Made by a program: the position numbers and the translations under genes. The notes below the pieces were generated by a model. The model ran no database searches. It was not told the DNA's origin and was given only the letters and a program-made list of their open reading frames with translations. DNA of 28,520 bases from CAZYTO01 sp964650405 (GTDB taxonomy: Bacteria; Acidobacteriota; Thermoanaerobaculia; Gp7-AA8), in the NCBI GenBank assembly GCA_964650405.1, contig CAZYTO010000031.1, forward strand, positions 1 to 28,520, given 5' to 3'. This document shows, one piece after another, positions 14,718-20,797 of this stretch (its first letter is position 1; each line of letters starts with the position of its first letter).

Positions 14718-15731
14718 TTAGAACTTCAACTCGTTCAGGCGCTGCATCTCGAGGGCCACGACTTCCTTCGGCAGCGGCGCATAGCCGAGCGCCGGAGCGT
14801 CCTGCTGGCCGTCCGTGAGGGCCCACTTGATGAAGTCGCCGAGCATCTTCGCCCGCTGCTTGTCGCGCGGCGAGTCCTGCACGAGCAGCCAGGTGAACGA
14901 CGAGATGGGGTAGACGTCATGTCCCGCGGCGTTGGTGATCGAGACGCGGAAGTCCTTCGGCATCGATTTCGACGCCACCGCGGCGGCATTGGAGACCGTC
15001 TCGGTCGAAGCGCGCACCCACTCGCCGGCGGCGTTCTGCACTTCGCCGTACGAGATCTTGTTCTGCAGCGCATAGATCAGCTCGACGTAGCCGATGGAGC
15101 CCGGCGTCTGCTTGACCAGACCGGAAACGCCTTCGTTGCCCTTCCCGCCCACGCCGACCGGCCAGTTGACCGAGGTGGCCACACCGACGGTCTTCTTGTA
15201 GTCGGGCGAGATCTTGGAGAGGTAGTCGCACCAGATGTAGCTGGTGCCCGAGCCGTCGCTGCGGTGGACGACGGTGATGTCTTCTCCGGGCAGGTTGACG
15301 CCGGGGTTGACGGCCTTGATGGCGGCATCATTCCACTTCGTGATCTTGCCGAGGAAGATGTCGGCCAGGACCTTGCCGGTGAAGCGCAGGTCGCTGCTCA
15401 CGCCGGAGACGTTGTAGACCGGCACGACGCCGCCGAGGACGGTCGGGAAGTGGGTGATGCGGAAGCCGGCCGCGGTGATCTGCTCGTTCGTCATCGGGCC
15501 GTCGGAGGCCCCGAAGAACACCGTGCCGGCGCTGAGCTGGCGGATGCCGCCGCCCGAGCCGATGGGCTGGTAGTTGATCTGCACCGTAGGATGCAGCTTG
15601 TTGTAATCGCTGAACCACTTCGAATAGATCGGGTTGGGGAACGTTGCCCCCGCACCGTTGATCTGTACATTCTGTGCGATCGCCGGAAGCGCCAGGATCG
15701 CCACCGCGAGCACTGCAAGCATTCTCTTCAT
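14718..15731 (-). CDS. pstS: secreted phosphate-binding protein PstS (copy 2)
   Basis: This 337-residue periplasmic phosphate-binding protein has a Sec signal peptide (MKRMLAVLAVAILALPAIAQ) with cleavage after AIA and no lipobox Cys. All PstS motifs are present: INGAGATFPNPIYSKWF, FGASDGPMT, HRSDGSGTSYIWCDYL, GVGGKGNEGVSG and PGSIGYVE. It is a close paralogue of pstS1, clearly a tandem duplication followed by a change of anchoring. It follows the porin gene by 28 bp and ends with a hairpin, so it is probably made in large amounts as the soluble shuttle between porin and transporter (inference). Confidence 0.95.
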   Translation of the reverse strand: MKRMLAVLAVAILALPAIAQNVQINGAGATFPNPIYSKWFSDYNKLHPTVQINYQPIGSGGGIRQLSAGTVFFGASDGPMTNEQITAAGFRITHFPTVLGGVVPVYNVSGVSSDLRFTGKVLADIFLGKITKWNDAAIKAVNPGVNLPGEDITVVHRSDGSGTSYIWCDYLSKISPDYKKTVGVATSVNWPVGVGGKGNEGVSGLVKQTPGSIGYVELIYALQNKISYGEVQNAAGEWVRASTETVSNAAAVASKSMPKDFRVSITNAAGHDVYPISSFTWLLVQDSPRDKQRAKMLGDFIKWALTDGQQDAPALGYAPLPKEVVALEMQRLNELKF

Positions 15732-15759
15732 CAGTTTTCCCCTTGACTAGCCCAACCGG

Positions 15760-16869
15760 CTAGAAGTTGACCAGCACCTTGACTTCGTAGTTCGTGGTGT
15801 TCGGGACGGCGGGGGTGAGACCGGTCTTCTTGAGCGAGTCGCGATCGAGGAGGATGGCCAGGGCCTTGCTCCCGGTGTTCGGGAACCAGTAGGCGATGCC
15901 GTCGATGTCGCGCTTCTGCTTCTGGGAGTTGATGGCGTCGTTGGGCACGAAGTTGTCGTGACGCAGGAGGGCTTCCCAACCGGTGGTACCGAACTTCGGC
16001 GTGGCCCACACGGACCACCCCTTCGATTTGATCTCGGCCTTGGTGACCGAGGTCCGGTCCGCGGCGCGGAGATAGTCGAAGCCGGCATTGAACAGCGAGC
16101 TCTCGTACGTGATCTGTCCGATGGCGCGCTGGCGCTTCGCGCTCTCGACGTAGTGGTCCTCGATAACGAAGCCGGTGATGCGCAGGCCCTTGAGCCACGG
16201 ACCGCCGAGGGGCAGGGGACGCACGGTGGCGCGCGCCTCGAAGCCCTTCTCGTTGTTGACCTCGGCCTTGTTGTAGTTCTCGCCGTTATAGAAGCCGGCG
16301 TGGACGTCGCCGTAGTTGTCGGCGAAGTTGTAGTGACCCGAGACGCCGGCGTCCGCCGACGACATGAGGCCCACGCGCTCCGGGAAGATGCTGCCCTGGA
16401 AGCGGTAGCGGTAGATGCCCTCGGTGTAGTCGATGAACGGCGTCTGCTGCACGCCGAAACGCACCCACGAGCCCTTCGTCGTCCAGTCGTCGAGGTTGAG
16501 CTGGGCGTACGCGTACTTGAGCCGGAAGAGCTGGCTGCCGCTGAGCGAGGCCGTGGCGCTGGTCTCGCGCGAGACGTCCGGGGTGATGCGGAAGAAGATC
16601 CAGTGGTTCAGGTTCCCGGTGACGTTGATGTAGGCGCGCGTCACCTGGAACTGGCTGGGATGGATGGTGTTCCCGTCCGCGTCCTTGACCTGCGGAGAAT
16701 CCTGGTAGGTGTAGTCGGCATAGATCGTCGCGCCGACGTTGTACTTCGGCGTGTCGTCAGGCGGTGTGTAACCAGCGGCGGGTGTGACCTGTGCGGACGC
16801 GGCGATCGCCAGTGCTGCGCTCGCTGCGATGCTCGCCAGTAGTCGGGTAACGTAACCCCTCATGCTCAT
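15760..16869 (-). CDS. phosphate-selective porin (OprO/OprP-like)
   Basis: This 369-residue outer-membrane beta-barrel protein has a signal peptide (LLASIAASAALAIAASAQ), alternating amphipathic strands throughout and a C-terminal strand ending in Phe (VKVLVNF), as needed for barrel assembly. Features of the OprP/OprO family are YADYTYQDSP, FQVTRAYINVTGNLNHWIFFRITPD and WVRFGVQQTPFIDYTEGIYRYRFQG. It should admit phosphate or polyphosphate across the outer membrane; the specificity is inferred from its position at the head of the pst operon. AAGGAGG lies 11 bases before the ATG at 16869 (a second ATG follows six bases later). A PHO-box-like site lies further upstream. Confidence 0.88.
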   Translation of the reverse strand: MSMRGYVTRLLASIAASAALAIAASAQVTPAAGYTPPDDTPKYNVGATIYADYTYQDSPQVKDADGNTIHPSQFQVTRAYINVTGNLNHWIFFRITPDVSRETSATASLSGSQLFRLKYAYAQLNLDDWTTKGSWVRFGVQQTPFIDYTEGIYRYRFQGSIFPERVGLMSSADAGVSGHYNFADNYGDVHAGFYNGENYNKAEVNNEKGFEARATVRPLPLGGPWLKGLRITGFVIEDHYVESAKRQRAIGQITYESSLFNAGFDYLRAADRTSVTKAEIKSKGWSVWATPKFGTTGWEALLRHDNFVPNDAINSQKQKRDIDGIAYWFPNTGSKALAILLDRDSLKKTGLTPAVPNTTNYEVKVLVNF

Positions 16870-16880
16870 GTTCTGCTAAG

Positions 16881-16954
16881 CCTCCTTGTGTTGGGCGCAG
16901 ATGCTATGGCTCGCCCATGCAGATGACCGGACACCAAGGTTAATTCGGTGTGAA
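16881..16954 (-). promoter_or_regulatory. PHO-box-like promoter of the porin-pst operon
   Basis: On the reverse strand, TTCACA-N5-TTAACC (16938-16954) forms an 11-bp direct repeat, with a weak TGCATG at the fourth unit. TAGCAT (16901-16906) is a candidate -10, and AAGGAGG (16881-16887) is the ribosome binding site. The box and the CCATAGCATC context are shared with the SBP/VWA operon, and the box-to--10 distance with pstS1. Confidence 0.6.
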
Positions 16955-17006
16955 GGCGGCGCAAAGCTTCCATGAGGCCGCCTGCGGCCGGCGACGCGTC
17001 GCGACG

Positions 17007-17038
17007 CACCGCCCCCGAGCAAGCGCCCGGGGGCGGTG
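17007..17038 (-). terminator. strong GC hairpin downstream of the unknown gene at 17056
   Basis: The perfect 11-bp arms 17007-17017 and 17028-17038 enclose a 10-base loop, starting 17 bases past the stop codon at 17056. No U-tract follows on the reverse strand, so intrinsic termination is uncertain, but the position suits a 3' end separating this gene from the porin operon. Confidence 0.45.
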
Positions 17039-17055
17039 GACTTGCAGAACGGTGA

Positions 17056-17697
17056 CTACTCTTCGTCGTCAAAGCCGTCGAATAGGTCCTCGAGGTGCTC
17101 CGGCAGCTCGAGCTCGCCGGTCTCGGGTTGCGAATCACCGCGCATGGCCAGGAAGCCCTGCATCGGGTGCGGGGCAGGCGGGGCGGCCGGACCGGACGAC
17201 TTCTTTCTCCGGTTGATGGCCTTCTTCATCATTCGCTGCATCTCGTCGAACCACGGCCGCAGCACGGCGCCGTTCGGGCCGTTCACGGCACGCTGGGCCC
17301 AGGCGTACACCTGCAGCAGATCTTCGCCGGACAAGGCCAGCTTCGAATCGACGCTGAAATTCACGGCCCCGCCCAGAATCAAGAGGCGTTGTGCGAGAGG
17401 GCGCAGGTAATCGCGGTACATCAATGCCTGCTTGGCCCGATCGACATTGAAGAGGGCCGGCGGCACGATGGAGACCGAGTTGACAGTATTGACGGTCGGA
17501 GCGAGGAGGGGATCCGTGAAGCGCGCGGTCTGTGCAACGCGTTTGATCACACGCGCGTCGTGAGGCTGGAGGTCAGGCACGAGGGCCTCGAACTGGACGA
17601 GCAGCGCGGCCATCTGGTTCGCGAGACTCTCGATCGTCGAGGGGTCGAAGGTACCGGCCGCTGCCGCCGGCGAGGATTGATTGGGGACGGTAGTCAT
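17056..17697 (-). CDS. hypothetical protein with acidic C-terminal tail
   Basis: This 213-residue soluble protein starts at ATG 17697 (MTTVPNQSS), with AAAGGGA a few bases upstream; the longer frame to 17733 lacks such a site. The N-terminal Ala/Ser-rich segment is followed by helical sequence (IESLANQMAALLVQFEALVPDL, then HDARVIKRVAQTARFTDPLLAP). The middle part is mostly helical (YRDYLRPLAQRLLILGGAVN, DLLQVYAWAQRAVNG), then comes a basic patch (MKKAINRRKKSS) and a strongly acidic end (EDLFDGFDDEE). No signal peptide, membrane segment or catalytic motif is visible, and I do not recognise the family. Acidic tails often mediate protein contacts. It stands alone between the porin operon and a gene-poor region. 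Confidence 0.65.
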   Translation of the reverse strand: MTTVPNQSSPAAAAGTFDPSTIESLANQMAALLVQFEALVPDLQPHDARVIKRVAQTARFTDPLLAPTVNTVNSVSIVPPALFNVDRAKQALMYRDYLRPLAQRLLILGGAVNFSVDSKLALSGEDLLQVYAWAQRAVNGPNGAVLRPWFDEMQRMMKKAINRRKKSSGPAAPPAPHPMQGFLAMRGDSQPETGELELPEHLEDLFDGFDDEE

Positions 17698-18191
17698 GGG
17701 ATTTCCCTTTCTGCCCGTTTGCGCAGAGCTCACGCAGGACGGGCTGTGATCCGTTCGTGGTACTGCCAGAACGATGGTGGGGTAGGCGGCCAGCGATACG
17801 CTGGCGGCGCCGGCATCAGATTCGCGGTTTCCGCTGAGCTCGCAGATTGGCGCTATCGCTGCTCGTCAGCAACGGTTGACCCGTATCCGCGAAGCATCAC
17901 GACGATCCTTTCCGGAAGAGCGTTGGCCCGAGGCCTCGTCCATCGGCACTGTTCTTCCTACCTAGAAAAGGGCGAAAAACCGTGTTTATGGGAAAGCCGA
18001 AACCATTGAAAATGGCGTGTAGGCGCGCTGAACACGAGCGTTTTCAGCAGCAGCTCTCGCACACGCTGCTTGCGATACAACTCATGACAATGAGGTTATG
18101 CGACAACGGGATTGAGCGCCCGCAAGGCTGTAAACATTTCGCGTGTTGCCAAAATAGGGCTGTTGTCAGCTACGAATAAGCTCGTGAATCG

Positions 18192-18221
18192 GTTACAGAT
18201 TGTAACAAAATCGCCTATACT
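18192..18221 (+). promoter_or_regulatory. inverted repeat next to a -10-like element
   Basis: GTTACA-GAT-TGTAAC (18192-18206) is a perfect 6-bp inverted repeat, operator-like, followed 9 bases later by TATACT (18216-18221), a good -10. The corresponding -35 position (TTACAG) is poor, and no clear gene follows on the plus strand. Confidence 0.35.
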
Positions 18222-18271
18222 GGGTGGTATTGACGTAAGGAAGTGATTTAAGTGAGCGGTTGACGCGAAAA

Positions 18272-18287
18272 TGCCGCAATTGCGGCA
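18272..18287. promoter_or_regulatory. 16-bp perfect palindrome
   Basis: TGCCGCAATTGCGGCA is a perfect palindrome with no spacer, a typical shape for a dimeric regulator or nucleoid-protein site. It lies 74 bp before the phased repeat array. Confidence 0.5.
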
Positions 18288-18360
18288 GCCGCCGTTCTTC
18301 CAGCCCCACGGAACCCGGATCCTTCCGATCCGGCAACCCAGGATGTGGGCTTGGATTTAC

Positions 18361-18586
18361 TAGATCCGGATCTTGGAAAATTAGATCCGGATCTTGGAAA
18401 TTGGATCCGGATCTTGAAACCCTGGATCCGGATCTTGGAATTTGGATCCGGATCTTGAAGTCGTAGATCCGGATCTTGAAACCGTAGATCCCGATCTTGG
18501 AATTTGGATCCGGATCTTGAACCGGTAGATCCGGATCTAGGAACTTGGATCCGGATCTCGAAACGGTAGATCCGGACCCTGGAGTT
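18361..18586. repeat. array of 11 palindromic units at 20-21 bp spacing
   Basis: Eleven units start at 18361, 18382, 18402, 18423, 18443, 18464, 18485, 18505, 18526, 18546 and 18567; a twelfth, broken one begins at 18587. Each begins T(A/G)GATCCGGATCTTG, centred on the palindrome AGATCCGGATCT or a one-base variant. The spacings alternate 20 and 21 (mean 20.5), giving a 41-bp higher-order period in the right half, where units ending in GGAATT-like and GAAACCG-like tails alternate. There are no unique spacers, so it is not CRISPR. The spacing equals about two turns of B-DNA, so all palindromes face the same side of the helix. The array ends 24 bp before the stop of the YyaL-like gene. Confidence 0.9.
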
Positions 18587-18609
18587 TGGAGCGAACGCCC
18601 GCGCCAGCC

Positions 18610-20613
18610 TCACGCTGTCAGCAGCCGCCGCAGCGTTTCCGGGTCATCCGTGGGCTCCAGGCAGGCGTACGCCTCACAGACGTAGGCCTTTGCCGTGGCC
18701 GAGGCGCGGCCTTCCATGAGCGGCAGATCTTCGGTTCCCTTCCCGGCGACGAGCACGCGGTGCGGCAGGTACGTCTCGCCGACGATGCGCAATAAGGCGC
18801 CGGAGTCTTCGCCGGTGATGGCGATCTCCTTCGGCGTACCGCTGCGCCACTCGGCGACGCCGAGAAGGAAGCCGAAGCCGTTGGGGTAGCGCTCGGCGAG
18901 AGGGAACGTCGCCTCCACGGCGCGCGTGCCCTCTCGCAGGTAGCGCTCGTCGCCGAAGAGAACGGCCAGGCGCAGCAGCACGTCCGCGGCCAGCGAATTG
19001 CCCGCCGGCGTGGCGTTGTCGAAGAGGTCCTTCGGCCGGGTGATGAGCGTCTCGTGATCGACGGGCGTGTCGTAGAAACCGCCCTGCTCGTCGGGGAAGC
19101 GGGCCAGGATCTGTTCGGCGAGCTTGCGCGCGGCATCGAGGTAGCGGCGATCGTGGACGGCTTCGAAGGCCAGGATCAGGCCCCGGGCCGCGCCGGCGTA
19201 GTCTTCGAGCAGTCCGCCGATCCGGGCGTGGCGGGTGAGCCGGCCGTTCGGATCCATCCGCGAGAGCAGGAGATCGGCATTCTTCCGCACGACGTCGCGA
19301 TACGCGTCGCGGTCGAACGCCAGCGCCGCCTCGGCGAACGCACCGAGCATCCAGCCGTTCCATCCGGCCAGGATCTTGTCGTCCCGCCCCGGCCACACGC
19401 GCTCCGAACGGACGCCGTAGAGTTTGCACTTGCCGCGCGCGGCGATCTCCGCGAGCCGCTCCGCGGAGACCCCCTGGTCCGCCGCCACGGCATCGAGGTC
19501 GCGCGGCAGGTTGGGGATGTTCGTGCCCTCCCAGTTCCCGCGGCCGGTGATGTCGTAGAGCGCGCAGAAGACCCGCCCTTCTTCCTCGCCGAGGATCGAG
19601 AGCACGTCGGCGCGCGACCAGACATAGAACTTCCCCTCCTCGCCGTCGCTGTCGGCGTCGAGCGACGAATAGAAGCCGCCTTCCGGCGACGTCATCTCGC
19701 GCATCACCCAGCCGAGGATCTCGTGCGCGATGCGGGCGAAGAACGGTTCCTTCGTCCACTGCCAGGCCCGCGTGTAGAGCCGGGCCAGCAGGGCGTTGTC
19801 GTAGAGCATCTTCTCGAAGTGCGGCACGAGCCAGCGCGCGTCGACCGAGTAGCGGTGGAAGCCGCCGCCGACCTGGTCGTACATCCCGCCGCGGGCCATC
19901 CTGGTCAGTGTGTCGGTGATGATCGTCCGGTACGGCTCGCCCGGTTCGGGCGCATTCCGCCACGCCGCCTGCATGAGAAAGTCGAGCGCCATGGACGGCG
20001 GAAACTTCGGCGCGCCGCCAAAGCCGCCGTACACGGGGTCGTAGTTGTTGGCGATCTTCGCCGCGCAACGGTCGAGCGCGTGGTGGTCGATGGCAGCGAC
20101 TCCCTCGGTACGCAGCGAGCCGCTGATGGCGCGCGTTACCTCCACTGCTGCCGACTCGACGTCCCCGCGGCGCTGGCGCCAGGCCTCGGCGACCGAGGTG
20201 AGCACGCGCCGGAAGCCGGGCATGCCGTGGCGGTCGTCGGGCGGATAGTACGTTCCCGCGTAGAACGGACCGCCGGCCGGGGTGAGAAAGACCGACATGG
20301 GCCAGCCGCCGTGGCCGGTCATCATCTGCACCGCCTGCATGTAGATCGAGTCCACGTCCGGCCGCTCCTCCCGGTCGACCTTGACCGAGACGAACTCCCC
20401 GTTGAGCAGCGCCGCGATGTCCTCGTTCTCGAACGACTCCCGCTCCATCACGTGACACCAGTGGCACGACGAATAGCCGATGGAGAGGAAGACCGGCTTG
20501 TCGTCGCTCCTGGCCTTCGCGAACGCCTCCTCCCCCCACGGATACCAGTCGACGGGGTTGTGCGCGTGCTGCAAGAGGTAGGGCGAAAGCTCGTGGGCGA
20601 GGCGGTTCGTCAT
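18610..20613 (-). CDS. YyaL/SPATA20-type protein: thioredoxin domain plus (alpha/alpha)6 barrel
   Basis: This 667-residue protein has the full length of the family. The N-terminal DUF255 thioredoxin-like domain (about 1-165) begins NRLAHELSPYLLQHAHNPVDW and contains the hallmark SSCHWCHVM (Cys50, Cys53), then VKVDREERPDVDSIYM and GGWPMSVFLTP. The rest is a long helical glycosidase/epimerase-like barrel with VGGGFHRYSVDARWLVPHFEKMLYDNA and a C-terminal part. Its biochemical role is not established; a redox or sugar-linked function is often suggested. AGGA, eight bases before the ATG, is the only Shine-Dalgarno site and lies inside the terminal CTCAGGAT of the intergenic repeat at 20621-20797. 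The gene follows the 620-residue unknown gene. Confidence 0.93.
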   Translation of the reverse strand: MTNRLAHELSPYLLQHAHNPVDWYPWGEEAFAKARSDDKPVFLSIGYSSCHWCHVMERESFENEDIAALLNGEFVSVKVDREERPDVDSIYMQAVQMMTGHGGWPMSVFLTPAGGPFYAGTYYPPDDRHGMPGFRRVLTSVAEAWRQRRGDVESAAVEVTRAISGSLRTEGVAAIDHHALDRCAAKIANNYDPVYGGFGGAPKFPPSMALDFLMQAAWRNAPEPGEPYRTIITDTLTRMARGGMYDQVGGGFHRYSVDARWLVPHFEKMLYDNALLARLYTRAWQWTKEPFFARIAHEILGWVMREMTSPEGGFYSSLDADSDGEEGKFYVWSRADVLSILGEEEGRVFCALYDITGRGNWEGTNIPNLPRDLDAVAADQGVSAERLAEIAARGKCKLYGVRSERVWPGRDDKILAGWNGWMLGAFAEAALAFDRDAYRDVVRKNADLLLSRMDPNGRLTRHARIGGLLEDYAGAARGLILAFEAVHDRRYLDAARKLAEQILARFPDEQGGFYDTPVDHETLITRPKDLFDNATPAGNSLAADVLLRLAVLFGDERYLREGTRAVEATFPLAERYPNGFGFLLGVAEWRSGTPKEIAITGEDSGALLRIVGETYLPHRVLVAGKGTEDLPLMEGRASATAKAYVCEAYACLEPTDDPETLRRLLTA

Positions 20614-20620
20614 TCAGTTA

Positions 20621-20797
20621 ATCCTGAGCGCGGGTGGTGGTTGGGTGGTAGCGAAGGAAAACGAGGCATACCACGATCGTGCCATGAGGGTCTGTCCGAG
20701 TTCAGCATCGTGTCATGAGTACCTGCCAGTCTCTACCCACGAACATGCCAAGCTTTGATCCTTCGCTCCCGCCCTACCAACCACCCACGCTCAGGAT
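20621..20797. repeat. MITE-like element with 38/39-bp imperfect terminal inverted repeats
   Basis: The left arm (20621-20658) begins ATCCTGAGCG and ends AGCGAAGGA. The inverse of the right arm (20759-20797) has the same beginning and end, with GGGTGGT-type sequence between them. The interior (about 100 bp) holds two copies of ATCGTG(C/T)CATGAG. There is no transposase. The element provides the stop codon of the upstream gene (TGA within TCATCCTGAG, 20791-20793) and the Shine-Dalgarno site of the downstream gene. Confidence 0.75.

Larger units (their letters stand above)
17698..18360. other. gene-poor region with sites but no convincing gene
   Basis: About 660 bp hold no reading frame with gene-like codon use; the short plus-strand frames have no ribosome binding sites and odd composition. 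From about 17950 the sequence is markedly richer in A/T than its surroundings. Small hairpins are visible, for example CCATT-GAA-AATGG near 18004 and GCTGAA...TTCAGC near 18030. The 3' part contains the operator-like and palindromic sites listed separately. It could encode an untranslated RNA or be decayed DNA; I cannot tell which. Confidence 0.5.

Noticed and set aside
14643..15746. 367-codon plus-strand frame
   Set aside because: Exact antisense of pstS2, with no ribosome site or family signature.
17982..18179. 65-codon plus-strand ORF
   Set aside because: No Shine-Dalgarno site, odd composition and no recognisable similarity.
18361..18586. CRISPR array
   Set aside because: Units are 20-21 bp with no unique spacers, and no cas genes are present.
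18248..18613. 121-codon minus-strand frame through the palindrome array
   Set aside because: The array lacks stops in some frames simply because of its unit sequence. The translation is a repetitive RSGS/QDPDL pattern and there is no ribosome site.
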